DNA from: Streptomyces sp. NBC_01267
GTDB lineage: Bacteria; Actinomycetota; Actinomycetes; Streptomycetales; Streptomycetaceae
Assembly: GCF_036241575.1 (NCBI RefSeq)
Contig: NZ_CP108455.1
Location: forward strand, 1-64,000
DNA: 64,000 nt
Direction: 5' to 3'
Below the pieces are notes generated by a model. The model was not told the origin of the DNA and ran no database searches. It saw nothing but the letters and a program-made list of their open reading frames with translations. How positions within the stretch are numbered: the stretch's first letter is position 1; each line of letters begins with the position of its first letter. Of this stretch, positions 17,180 to 25,668 are shown in pieces. The position numbers and the translations under genes were made by a program.

Positions 17180-18270
17180 CGGGTGCTGGGCGACGAGGAA
17201 GTCCTCGAGGCCGTGCAGGGCTACATCGAAGAACGAGGGAATCCCTGGCAGAGACATTGTCGGGTGCCTCCGCGATCACCTGGCATTCGCTCCTGAAGGG
17301 CCAGATTGTGCGGAGCATCGAGTCCCGCTCGGAAGAGAAGCGTCTCCATCCTGGGCCTCTCGACCTCTCCGGCCACCCGGTGTACGACACGATTGGCGAC
17401 TACCAGATTCCACGCCCGCGGGACCCTGCCGAGCAGCGCACTCGGAAAATGGTGCGGCGGGGTTCGATCGACGAGCGCTCGTGCGCATGCGGTAACGGAG
17501 AGGTCCGCTGCCCGCGCTGCGAAGGCGAAGGCAAGATCCGCTGCGAGCAGCACCAGCCGTGCGGAAGCTGTCGGAACAGCACCTGCTGCCTGCTGTGTGA
17601 CGGGGCCGGCCGCTCGGCCCTGAAACCGGCCGAGACTCAGGCGGCCGGAGGGTCCCTGCAGAAGGCCGGAGGGGATACAGGCGACCGCACCCGGTGCTAC
17701 GAGTGCGGTGAGTCTGATGTCGCATGCGTAACCTGTCGCGGTCGCGGCCGCGTTCAGTGCACCACCTGCCAGGGCGACGGGTCCAGGCCGTGTCCCGACT
17801 GTGCCGGGGACGGCAAGGTGACACACGAGCACTGCGCCGGCACGGGCAGGACCGTCGAATGGACAGAAGGCACCATCACGCGAACCCCCAGAACCGACGA
17901 GGTCAAACTCCCGGAGCCCGGAGTGCTCTACTGGGCGCGGAGACTCGCGGATCAGCACGCCACCTGGACACCCACCACGCTGACCGACGACGACCCTCTA
18001 CGCGCCTGTGTCCAGAAAGACTTCGCTTCGGCCTTGAAGCCGCTCCTTCGCCCACAGCACCAGGAAATCGCACGCCGGACAAAACTCGAGTATGTGCGGT
18101 TCGCGAAGGTGGCGGTAGACGAGCACCCGCACCGGATCTACTACGTCTTTCCTTCACGCGGCCTGCCGAAGGTCGTGATGCGGCCCTCGCCGAAACGCAC
18201 CTGGCAGATCGTCGGAATCGTGACCGGTCTGCTTCTGCTCCTGGTGCTCATCAACCGGTTCATCGCCTGA
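17180..18270 (+). CDS. CxxCxGxG-repeat membrane protein (frameshifted N-end?)
   Basis: The long frame encodes a DnaJ-type cysteine-rich region: SCACGNGEVRCPRCEGEGKI, HQPCGSCRNSTCCLLCDGAG, then CYECGESDVACVTCRGRGRV and CTTCQGDGSRPCPDCAGDGK, about eight CxxC units able to bind zinc. A C-terminal helix (IVGIVTGLLLLLVLINRFIA) anchors it, with the zinc region probably cytoplasmic. There is no J domain, so it is not a DnaJ. The N-terminal part seems split: one frame gives GDEEVLEAVQGYIEERG and the next RESLAETLSGASAITWHSL, joining near 17230 as if one base were gained. If so, the true start is upstream at about 17180. Function unknown. Confidence 0.6.
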
Positions 18271-18336
18271 CAGCCGCAGCGCAACGGCGACAGCACCCGA
18301 GCCCGGCGGGTTGGCTGGGGTGGTTTGAGATGTCGT

Positions 18337-18687
18337 TCACGAGGTGGAGGTGTCCATTGTGGCCTGGTCGTAGGTCTGGTTGATCTCTGCGACGGCGTCG
18401 GCCACGTGTGGCTGGTCGTGCCAGTAGTTGGCCGCCATGTGGGGAAGATGGCGAAGATGCCGCTCGTACAGGTCGAGTCCGGCCGCTGTGACGCCCAGGT
18501 CCCCGTCGGTGTGCTCCACCAGGCCGCAGCGGATGGCGGCTGCCTCGTGAAGCTCCGTGCCGAACAGGGACTTGAAGTACTGGTAGCGATCCGCACAAGG
18601 ACCTGCGGCCTCTTCCACGAGTCCGCGCACCAGAGCGAGGACGTGGACAGCACTGATGGCTTCGTGAGGTACGTGGGCTCGGGACAC
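18337..18687 (-). CDS. Small hypothetical helical protein
   Basis: 116 residues from a GTG at 18687 that has AAGGAGGG eight bases upstream, a strong reason for this start over longer ones. Sequence landmarks are HEAISAVHVLALVRGLVEEA, DRYQYFKSLFGTELHEAAAI and HMAANYWHDQPHVADAVAEI. It is predicted all-helical and acidic, without membrane segments. It converges with the zinc-repeat gene. A diverged relative may be present as a remnant at 18939-19200. Family not recognised. Confidence 0.55.
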   Translation of the reverse strand: MSRAHVPHEAISAVHVLALVRGLVEEAAGPCADRYQYFKSLFGTELHEAAAIRCGLVEHTDGDLGVTAAGLDLYERHLRHLPHMAANYWHDQPHVADAVAEINQTYDQATMDTSTS

Positions 18688-18938
18688 GTCGCCGGACCCT
18701 CCTTCCATCTGCGGGGAACACGATTGTCCCGCAGCTTCCCTACCTCGGCCGTCGCCAGCCTCGCAGGGGCACGCCCGACGGGCAGGACCTGATCCACCCC
18801 GAGCACAGCCGGGTCCGGGAGCGAAAACGGCGTACAAACGCAGCAGACGGACGGTGTTGCGGAGACGAGGACAAGACGTCGTACGGGCGGCCCCAACCCG
18901 TGCAGCACGCAGCGTACGGACGCGAAGAGGCGGACGCC

Positions 18939-19200
18939 TCACACGCGAGAGCAGCTCAGCCGGTAACCGGCTCTCTGCCCTGCCGGGCTCTCGGACCATC
19001 TGACGGACCGGGTGATACGGGGCCTGGAGCAGACAGCGGCCAACTGAGTCAGCCCGCGTTCGGATAAGGCGGTCCCGACAGCGGCACGTTCGGCTTCCAG
19101 CAGTCCGAAGTATCGATACGAAGCAGCGTCCAGCCCCCGGCCGAAGACTGCGAGATCAACCAGAACCACACACTCCTGTCCGGGACGAGGGGCAGCAGTG
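18939..19200 (-). pseudogene. Possible remnant related to 18337 gene
   Basis: The minus strand reads LAVFGRGLDAASYRYFGLLE and then AERAAVGTALSERGLTQLAA, which resembles the YRYF/helix pattern of the neighbouring small protein (DRYQYFKSLFGTELHEAAAI). No start is evident and the frame is not supported upstream. Confidence 0.25.
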
Positions 19201-19354
19201 CCTGCTTCCGGCCGATCGTGCGGAGGGCGTCGAGCTCGACCAGGGCCTGGCGGCACCATCGGCATCAGCAAGAAGGACCCGCTGAGCGCCGTCCCGTGCT
19301 TCGGGGTGCATCCGAACGCCGCGAACCCGGCGAACGGAGGAGGCCCGGCCCTGG

Positions 19355-19885
19355 CTAGGACACCAGATCGAGGAGGGCCCACACCTGCCGGCCCTCCTCG
19401 GTCATCTCCGTGCCACAGCTCACCGCGCCCAACTCGTGCAGGCGAGACAGTACCTCGGTGTCAAGCTCGGGCGGCGGCTGCGGCTGGTGGCTCAAGGCGA
19501 GGATGAGTGCCTGCTGGTCCTGCTCCGCGAGATGCAGGCTGATGTGCCGGCCGCCGTCGGCCACCACCGTGGCGATCAGGTGGCGGACCAGGCCCTCCAG
19601 CGCGGTCGGCGAGTCGAGGCCCCATTTCGTGAGTCGGCCGGTCACCTTGGTGAACGCCTTCCCCGGCGCCCACGGCTGCGACTCCAGCGACCAGTTGGCG
19701 CCCGGCCTGTTCTTCATCACCGGACGACCACCCCGGCCTGCCCACTGCGCTACCGGCAGCGTCGAATCCAGCTGTCGCTCCGGAAATGGCGGGGACGGCG
19801 GCTTCTTCGGAGGGGGCGGAGTCTTCGGCGGGTAGTCAGGGCGCGGCTTGTGTGCCTCGGTCTTCGTGTGCGGCTTCTCGTCCAT
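19355..19885 (-). CDS. RsbW/HATPase-fold-like protein, degenerate
   Basis: 176 residues from an ATG at 19885 with GGGAGG upstream. The first 50 residues are proline- and lysine-rich (PPKTPPPPKKPPSPPFPERQ). The rest follows the layout of Streptomyces RsbW-type anti-sigma kinases: NWSLESQPWAPGKAFTKVTG, LTKWGLDSPTALEGLVRHLI, DGGRHISLHLAEQDQQALIL, ending VSCGTEMTEEGRQVWALLDL. The N-box (ELVTNA) and the GxGL loop are absent, so it probably does not bind ATP in the usual way. It may be a regulatory partner-binding protein. No sigma factor is adjacent. Confidence 0.55.
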   Translation of the reverse strand: MDEKPHTKTEAHKPRPDYPPKTPPPPKKPPSPPFPERQLDSTLPVAQWAGRGGRPVMKNRPGANWSLESQPWAPGKAFTKVTGRLTKWGLDSPTALEGLVRHLIATVVADGGRHISLHLAEQDQQALILALSHQPQPPPELDTEVLSRLHELGAVSCGTEMTEEGRQVWALLDLVS

Positions 19886-19989
19886 GTTGGCCTCCCAGCC
19901 GGGACTGGACACTCACAGTAGCCCGCCGAATGCTGATTGCGAGCGCCGCTTGCAGGATCTGTAAATGATCTTGGGTAGCCCCGAGACGG

Positions 19990-20201
19990 CAGACGGTGAT
20001 GTGTACCCGGCTGGAGAGCGCCGGACAACCAGGACACGCCACCTCGATCTCCCGGGTTCTCGCCGCCAGCCGCACCACGCCGTGCTCGGAGAACACTCGC
20101 CCCACCAGCAACTCGCTGAGGTGCGGAAACAGGTCGCCCACCAGCTCGTCACACCGCACCACGGTCCCAGATGACGTCGCGTCACCGAGGCCGGACACCA
20201 C
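19990..20201 (-). pseudogene. ISL3-family transposase, N-terminal remnant
   Basis: The minus strand encodes LFPHLSELLVGRVFSEHGVV, then RLAARTREIEVACPGCPALS and SRVH, the N-terminal zinc-finger region of ISL3 transposases (CPxC motif). It breaks off at about 19995. Together with the tails at 3130 and 7690 this is a third ISL3 trace in the window. Confidence 0.5.
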
Positions 20202-20312
20202 TGATCCTCCTCACGGAACGTGTGCCAGAACCGACTGTGGACAGCAGCTAGCGATCACCGGAGCACTGAGTATTCACGGGTTCTGACGCGCCCACGGCCG
20301 GTGGGGGCCTGG

Positions 20313-20561
20313 TTACCGCCGCCGTTCGTCTTCGGCGCCTCGGTACGTAAGCAGGTCGCCTGGCTGGCAGTCGAGGACCTCGCAGATGCGGGTCAGCGTG
20401 GTGAAGCGGATCGCGCGGGCCCGGCTGTTCTTCAGGATGGACAGGTTGACGTTGGTCACGCCGACCCTGGAGGCGAGCTCCGCGAGGGACATGCCACGCT
20501 CGCTGAGCATGCGGTCGAGATGGACCTCGATCCCATGGCTGTCGTTGTCGTCCGACGTCAT
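20313..20561 (-). CDS. XRE-family HTH regulator (YozG-like)
   Basis: An 82-residue single-domain regulator: EVHLDRMLSERGMSLAELAS, RVGVTNVNLSILKNSRARAI (recognition helix), then RFTTLTRICEVLDCQPGDLL. This is the compact Cro/CI-type regulator normally encoded with a DUF2975 membrane protein. Its ATG at 20559-20561 overlaps the DUF2975 stop in a TGATG arrangement, so the two are translationally coupled. The upstream partner is truncated, so the pair is probably non-functional as a unit even though this gene is intact. Confidence 0.8.
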   Translation of the reverse strand: MTSDDNDSHGIEVHLDRMLSERGMSLAELASRVGVTNVNLSILKNSRARAIRFTTLTRICEVLDCQPGDLLTYRGAEDERRR

Positions 20562-20805
20562 CACACCGTCCCTTCCAGATCCTCCCGCATAGCCACCCCA
20601 GCGCGCATGACGCGGGCGAACGTAAGGATGCCAAGGGCCGTCAAAACGAGTGCATAGGGCGGCTGCCAGGCCCCCAGCCAACTCTCCACTGTGAAGGGGT
20701 AGTCCTGGGCCAGAATCGCCAGCAGCGCCGCGTGCGCGCCGGCTTCTACCACCCCGGCGGCCAGACAGCCGAGCAGCAGCCACCAGCCCGCGACCCGTAG
20801 GTGCC
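20561..20805 (-). pseudogene. DUF2975 membrane protein, 5'-truncated
   Basis: The C-terminal 80 residues remain: RVAGWWLLLGCLAAGVVEAG, then AWQPPYALVLTALGILTFAR and VMRAGVAMREDLEGTV, two membrane helices and the acidic tail of the family. The N-terminal half is replaced at about 20805 by an IS630 transposase fragment on the other strand. Coupled to the XRE regulator by TGATG. Confidence 0.65.
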
Positions 20806-21352
20806 TGGCCGCCCCACCGTCGGGTCGTGCTGGGCCGAGCAAGGCCAGCCCGAGCGGCATCCTACGACCTACCACCGCTCTCATGGGGTGCCCTTCCACG
20901 GCTGCTACTCGGTTGGCGAGGACACGTTGTGGGGCGTCAACCATAGGAAGAAGGGCGCCGCGAACACCCTGGCCGCGCTGAAGTCGATCCGCGCCACCCG
21001 CCCGGACGGCGCCCCGATCTACGTGATCCTGGACAACCTGTCCGCCCACAAGGGCGCCGACATCTGCCGCTGGGCGAAGAAGAACAAGGTCGAGTTGTGC
21101 TTCACCCCGACCTACGCCTCGTGGGCGAACCCAATCGAGGCCCACTTCGGACCGCTGCGACAGTTCACCATCGCCAACTCCCACCACCCTAACCACACCG
21201 TGCAGACCCGGACTCTGCACGCCTACCTGCGATGGCGCAACGCCAATGCCCGCCACCGCGACGTCCTGGCCGCCGAACGCAAGGAGCGTGCCCGCATCCG
21301 CAGCGAGAAGGGCCTCCGCTGGGACGGCAGACCACTACCGACCGCGGCCTGA
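20806..21352 (+). pseudogene. IS630-family transposase, C-terminal part
   Basis: About 180 residues of a DDE_3 transposase: GEDTLWGVNHRKKGAANTLA, then APIYVILDNLSAHKGADICR (second catalytic aspartate), FTPTYASWANPIEAHFGPLR (catalytic glutamate) and a basic tail. The N-terminal HTH and the first aspartate are missing. Its left edge coincides with the break in the DUF2975 gene, so it inserted there and then lost its own left half. Different subgroup from the IS630 copy at 25669. Confidence 0.65.
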
Positions 21353-21370
21353 CCACCCAACCCGGCGCCG

Positions 21371-22054
21371 CTAGGAGTTGGCAGCCTTTGCCAGGACGCG
21401 GGCGAGTTCACGGGGGCGGGTGACCATCGGCCAGTGGCCCGAGTCGAGGTCCACGTACTCAAGGTGAGTAGCGCGGGCGAGCTCAGGACTCTCACCGGCG
21501 GCGATCCACTCCTCGGCCTGGGCGGGGGTGAACTCGGGACAGACAACCACAACGGGGACGTCGAAGCGGCGCTCGTCGGTCAACCGTACGACTCCCCTGG
21601 CGACCTCCTCGGGGACAGGAACGGCGGCGGACGCGAAGCGGTCCCGGGCCTGCTGGTCCAGGTCAGCGGCGTCCGCGCCCTCGAAAAGCTCCCACCCCGG
21701 GAAGGGCATGGCGCCGCCCTCGATCGCGAAGTGATCGGCGTAGACCCGCTCATCGGCGGCGGGGAAGCCGCCGATCAAGGCGACCTTGGCCACCTTCTCC
21801 GGTCGTGCGTCGCCAGCCAGCCAGGCCAGGGTCGATGCTGCGGAGTGCCCTACCACCAGAGGCTTTCCAGGCGCCGCGTCAACCGCGGCAAGCACTGCTG
21901 CCAACTGGTCGTCAAGCGTCGCGGAGGCGGCGCCATCACCCTGGCCCGGGAGGGTGAGCGGCACGGGATGGTGGCCGAGCGCGGTGAGTTCGGGAACGAC
22001 GTCGTCCCATGCGGATCCGTCGAGCCACAAGCCAGCGATGAGCAGAATGTCCAC
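21371..22054 (-). CDS. Alpha/beta hydrolase
   Basis: A 227-residue hydrolase. It starts MDILLIAGLWLDGSAWDDVV (first strand and oxyanion loop). The nucleophile elbow is KPLVVGHSAASTLAWLAGDA, where the serine sits in GHSAA. The strand FDVPVVVVCPEF leads to the acid region, and the catalytic histidine is in DLDSGHWPMVTRPRELARVL. Frame and length are complete for a small esterase or lactonase-type enzyme. Substrate unknown. Its start faces the lone LuxR regulator, so the two may share a divergent promoter. Confidence 0.85.
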   Translation of the reverse strand: MDILLIAGLWLDGSAWDDVVPELTALGHHPVPLTLPGQGDGAASATLDDQLAAVLAAVDAAPGKPLVVGHSAASTLAWLAGDARPEKVAKVALIGGFPAADERVYADHFAIEGGAMPFPGWELFEGADAADLDQQARDRFASAAVPVPEEVARGVVRLTDERRFDVPVVVVCPEFTPAQAEEWIAAGESPELARATHLEYVDLDSGHWPMVTRPRELARVLAKAANS

Positions 22055-22182
22055 GGTGGTTCTCCCGGAGAGTCGTCAGATCTGGTTGTCGGCACGCTAC
22101 CGGGAGGCTCTGACACCGGGCTCGGCCCAGACTGCGATCTTTGAAAACCTCGGCTCGACCCAACCCAACCCGGCGAACCTAC

Positions 22183-22422
22183 GTGGTCACAGCACAGCTC
22201 AAAAGGCTGACGGACCGTGAACGGGAAGTGCTCCTTCTGGTGGGCATGGGTGCAGGAAATCGGGATCCTACGCGGGAGTTGGGGATCGCGGAGCGCACGG
22301 TGAAGGCGCACATTGCGCGGATCGTGGAAAAGCTGGAACAGCAGACGCGGCTGCAGGTCGCAGTGCTGGCCGTGCTCGCCCCACGAGAAGCTGTGCTCCG
22401 ATCTGCTGTGCGAGTGCCGTGA
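22183..22422 (+). CDS. Stand-alone LuxR-type HTH regulator
   Basis: About 80 residues, essentially only a LuxR/NarL DNA-binding domain: LKRLTDREREVLLLVGMGAG, NRDPTRELGIAERTVKAHIA and RIVEKLEQQTRLQVAVLAVL. There is no receiver domain, matching the short single-domain regulators common in Streptomyces. The GTG at 22183 is the best start; no clear Shine-Dalgarno is seen. It is divergent from the hydrolase and ends before a strong terminator hairpin. Confidence 0.65.
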   Translation: MVTAQLKRLTDREREVLLLVGMGAGNRDPTRELGIAERTVKAHIARIVEKLEQQTRLQVAVLAVLAPREAVLRSAVRVP

Positions 22423-22467
22423 GACCGGCATCTCGCCGGGGTTCTGACGGGGAGGTATGACCGTGCC

Positions 22468-22497
22468 CAGGGGGTCCACACAGGTGTGGGCCCCCTG
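22468..22497. terminator. Bidirectional terminator hairpin
   Basis: CAGGGGGTCCACAC at 22468-22481 pairs with GTGTGGGCCCCCTG at 22484-22497 (14-bp stem with one G-T pair, two-base loop). It separates the convergent LuxR regulator and DUF6924 genes. Confidence 0.65.
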
Positions 22498-22504
22498 AGC
22501 GCTG

Positions 22505-23374
22505 TCAGTAGTGCTCTTCGCGGTAGACGCCGTCGGCGTCGACACCACAGCCCCATTCGCCAAAGCTCGTGTTAGCCAGCTGCGTGTTGACGACGAAGGA
22601 GCCGGCCGCTGCGAGGGTGATCCTGAATGGATCGTCGTTATCGTCGGGCAGATTGTTCACGGCCAGCATCGGGAACTCCGCGGAGGTCAATGCCCGCTCA
22701 TCGGCGATGAGGACGAGAGTGCTGTCGGGCCAGTCCTCGTCATCGCGCCCGATCCGCGACCGGATCTGATCCGCTGTGAAGCCCGCGTAGGCGCGGTTGT
22801 CGATGACGGTGAGCGACTCGTAGTGCTCCGAGCCTCCTTCTAGGGCCTGGAGCACGTGTGACCACTCGTCTGGCTGCTCGAAGGACGTCCGCACCAGGAG
22901 CGGACCGGCGGATTCCTCGATCGTGGAGGGGGACGGCTCGGGCTCGGCCCCCGTACGCTCGCCGGGAATGATCTGGATGAGGAAGCGGGGCTTCTTGCTG
23001 TCCGACGACCGGTCACTGGCGTGGACACGGATCAGATAGGGGCCCACGCCTGCGGTGGCGAGATTCATTTTGCGCAGCGGCTCGTAACCGCTGTCGCACA
23101 GGGCGAGGAAGCCGGTCGTGGAGGTCACGGTGATCTCTTCGACCGTGTCCCAGCCGCTTTCTGCTCCCGGGTCGTCTCCGGCGTAGAGGGTGACGATGGG
23201 GTTCTCCAAAGCGTTCCCGGCGTCGATGTGCAGCCAGTCCTTCTCGGCCGCCAGGAACCCGCGTCCGCGCGGCTGCTTGCCGGCGTCGGGGTCCATGACG
23301 GTCAGGTCGCCCCACTCCTTTGTCTTGATCGGCCGGGTGCGGCCTTCAAGGAGCGGCCAGTTGGAACGCTGCAT
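22505..23374 (-). CDS. DUF6924-domain protein
   Basis: A 289-residue cytosolic protein with two parts. The C-terminal half is a DUF6924 domain: GPLLVRTSFEQPDEWSHVLQ, DNRAYAGFTADQIRSRIGRD, DSTLVLIADERALTSAEFPM, then LANTSFGEWGCGVDADGVYR. The N-terminal half (EGRTRPIKTKEWGDLTVMDP and later VGPYLIRVHASDRSS) is a beta-rich domain I do not recognise. DUF6924 proteins often sit near polymorphic toxin or immunity genes in actinomycetes, though their role is not established. The next gene upstream on the same strand encodes a secreted DNase. Confidence 0.7.
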   Translation of the reverse strand: MQRSNWPLLEGRTRPIKTKEWGDLTVMDPDAGKQPRGRGFLAAEKDWLHIDAGNALENPIVTLYAGDDPGAESGWDTVEEITVTSTTGFLALCDSGYEPLRKMNLATAGVGPYLIRVHASDRSSDSKKPRFLIQIIPGERTGAEPEPSPSTIEESAGPLLVRTSFEQPDEWSHVLQALEGGSEHYESLTVIDNRAYAGFTADQIRSRIGRDDEDWPDSTLVLIADERALTSAEFPMLAVNNLPDDNDDPFRITLAAAGSFVVNTQLANTSFGEWGCGVDADGVYREEHY

Positions 23375-23457
23375 GGAGAACCCCCATCGTGCTTGCTGTG
23401 CCTGCCGGTTACGTCCTGGAAGGGTAGACGGGACCTGCGGCAGGCGCGTTGCATGTC

Positions 23458-24477
23458 TTACTTGATGCCGACGTAGTAGCCGTCGCCGTTGAGGACGCGC
23501 TGGGCCTTGTAGAAGCCGCCGAGGCGGGCGCCGGCGCTGCGGTTGTCACCGGCGGAGATGATGCGGGTGCTGCCGCGGGCCGGGTTGCCGCCCTCCTTGC
23601 TGGCGGCGAACGGGTACTCGTCGCAGTCGTACTTCTTGGGGTCGGGGTTGTGCACCTTCGCGCACATGGCCTTGCGGTGGGCGTTGATGGTCTTCTCGTT
23701 CGTGATGCGGTGCAGCGGGGTGGAGGCGCCCGGGTGACCAGCGATCTTGCGCTGGGCATCGAGAATGTGGTTGGCGGACTGCTTCACCTTCGCGTCGCTG
23801 CGGGAGAGGCTGAAGACGGGGGATGCGGACGGGAAGACGCAGCCGGGGTTCTTGGTGCGCTGTTTGGGGCCCCAGAACGTGTCGTCGCAGCGGTACTTAC
23901 CGGACTTGTAGGTGAAGCCGCCTGCTGTGTAGCCGGGCTTGGTGAAGGTGAACCGGTAGGAGGCCGGGCTGGCGAGCTGCTTCTTCTTCCCGACACTGGC
24001 GGCGTAGCCAATGGTTCCCTTGTGGGCTGTGCCGAGGGTGGACCCCTGCGGGAACTTGACGGCGGTCTTGACGCCCTTGCCGCCGCCGACGGACAGATTC
24101 ATGCGGATGCCGCCGGCGTTGACAAGCCTGGCCTTGCCGACGGTGAAGCTCTCTGTCCACTTCAGCTTGTTGGTCTTCAGCGTCATGAAGTGCTTGATGT
24201 CGAAGGTGGCAGAGCCGACCGGCTTGCCGTTCTTGAGCAGGTCGAGGCGAGCGCCGACATCCATGCACATGCTGGTGCGTGTGAGGGTGATGGTGTTGAT
24301 CCTGCAGCTCGCGGCGGCATCCGTGTTGGCGTAGACGTTCTTGACGGCCGAGGCCTGGGCAACGGTGATGCTGTACTTCTCCGGTGCGGCTTGCGCGGTC
24401 GCGGTGCTGATGCCGGTAAGGAGGAGGGTGCCGAGAGTGGCACCGATGACGGCCCTCCTGGACGCGCTGATGCGCAT
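23458..24477 (-). CDS. Secreted NucA/NucB-type deoxyribonuclease
   Basis: A 339-residue secreted protein. The signal peptide is SRRAVIGATLGTLLLTGIST with cleavage near TAQAAP. A long beta-rich region follows (about 35-230), then the NucA/NucB nuclease domain at the C-terminus: RITNEKTINAHRKAMCAKVH, DCDEYPFAASKEGGNPARGS and RIISAGDNRSAGARLGGFYK. The DEYPFA motif and the asparagine/arginine pair are the family's catalytic region. Such enzymes are extracellular, non-specific DNases. The ATG at 24477 is chosen because the signal peptide starts there. It is divergent from the barstar-domain gene at 24757. Confidence 0.85.
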   Translation of the reverse strand: MRISASRRAVIGATLGTLLLTGISTATAQAAPEKYSITVAQASAVKNVYANTDAAASCRINTITLTRTSMCMDVGARLDLLKNGKPVGSATFDIKHFMTLKTNKLKWTESFTVGKARLVNAGGIRMNLSVGGGKGVKTAVKFPQGSTLGTAHKGTIGYAASVGKKKQLASPASYRFTFTKPGYTAGGFTYKSGKYRCDDTFWGPKQRTKNPGCVFPSASPVFSLSRSDAKVKQSANHILDAQRKIAGHPGASTPLHRITNEKTINAHRKAMCAKVHNPDPKKYDCDEYPFAASKEGGNPARGSTRIISAGDNRSAGARLGGFYKAQRVLNGDGYYVGIK

Positions 24478-24756
24478 GAGTGTGTGTCCCCTCGTTGGTG
24501 GACGGACAGCACCTCGTCCCGGCTGCCGTCCGTGAGGCGAACACAATAGGCACTTCAGCGGTCATCGATCTATTGGCCGTTAGGACACTGCCTATTAGGA
24601 CAAGTCGGGTTTTGGACACCATCGTTGACGGCGAGAACTGCAACAGCGGAACCCGCTCGGTGACACGGCTCCGAGTTATCGGCTGCCTCTAATTTCCGGC
24701 CCCGGCTCCTCACACCACCGCCCACCACCCCAACGTTCGCACCGTAGGGTTGGAGC

Positions 24757-25638
24757 ATGCCGACCGAAGACAGCCCGCGCCTCACGGCCAAGCACTGGCA
24801 GGACTGCACGGACGTGTACGACTTCCTGGATCAGATCCGGCTCCGGCCCGGCATGTGGGTCCCCGGCAGCTCGCTCCCGCACCTGCAGTCCTTGCTCACC
24901 GGCTACCGGGCAGCGCTCGGTGTGCACGGCATCGAGGAACCCTTCGCCTTCTGGCCCGAGGACGACTTCAACCGCTGGCTCCAAGAGCAACGCGACATCG
25001 CCGGCTCCCTCACCTGGGCAGCCGAGATCGAACGCAACACCCCCATAGGCTCGACGCCGGTCGAGGAGTTCTTCCGCCTCCTGGACGCGTACCGGAGTGA
25101 ATCCGCCCAGAACTCGGCACCGGGCGCTGCCTCGACCCGCTTTCCCGGCATCGAGTACATGGACAACACCTTCGTCACCCTTTTCTGGCGCCGACGGCTC
25201 CTCACGGAAGCCGAACTGCGGCTCGAAGAGTGCGGCTTCCGCGTCGTCCACCTCGCCGCGGGCGAATGGGCCTCCGAGCAGGACATGCACAGGGACGTTG
25301 CCGCCGCGCTGCAGTTCCCCGACTACTACGGCCACAACCTAGACGCGCTCAACGACTGTCTCGGCGATGTGGCCTGCTACGGCCCGTACGACGGCTCACC
25401 AGAGGGTACTGGGCTCGTCCTGTCCATCACCGATTACGACCACTTCACCGCCGCTTGCCCGCGAGCGGCCCAGGTCGTTCTGGACATCGTCGCCGACCAG
25501 GCCCGCCAGGCGGCGGTGCTTCGGCGCCGCTTCTTCTGCCTGCTCCACAGCAACGACCCGGATATCCAGTTCGAACCGGTCGGAGCCATGCCCGTCATGT
25601 GGAACAGCGACGAAGCGCTCGACGCCAAACGTCGGTGA
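24757..25638 (+). CDS. Barstar-domain protein
   Basis: A 293-residue protein. The N-terminal 110 residues (VYDFLDQIRLRPGMWVPGSS, HLQSLLTGYRAALGVHGIEE) form a small alpha/beta domain seen in several Streptomyces immunity-like proteins. The C-terminal part is barstar-like: FRVVHLAAGEWASEQDMHRD, VAAALQFPDYYGHNLDALND, then CLGDV and a long strand VVLDIVADQARQ. The YYGHNLDALNDCL segment is the barnase-binding helix region. Barstars inhibit barnase-type ribonucleases. No barnase is visible nearby; the closest nuclease is the divergent NucA/NucB DNase. The GGAG is very close to the ATG. Confidence 0.75.
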   Translation: MPTEDSPRLTAKHWQDCTDVYDFLDQIRLRPGMWVPGSSLPHLQSLLTGYRAALGVHGIEEPFAFWPEDDFNRWLQEQRDIAGSLTWAAEIERNTPIGSTPVEEFFRLLDAYRSESAQNSAPGAASTRFPGIEYMDNTFVTLFWRRRLLTEAELRLEECGFRVVHLAAGEWASEQDMHRDVAAALQFPDYYGHNLDALNDCLGDVACYGPYDGSPEGTGLVLSITDYDHFTAACPRAAQVVLDIVADQARQAAVLRRRFFCLLHSNDPDIQFEPVGAMPVMWNSDEALDAKRR

Positions 25639-25668
25639 AAACGCGGGGGTGCCTCAGGGGCACGCCTA

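Noticed and set aside
23449..24549. 366-residue plus-strand frame over the nuclease gene
   Set aside because: It is a valine/glycine-rich shadow with no family. The minus strand has a signal peptide and a NucA/NucB domain.
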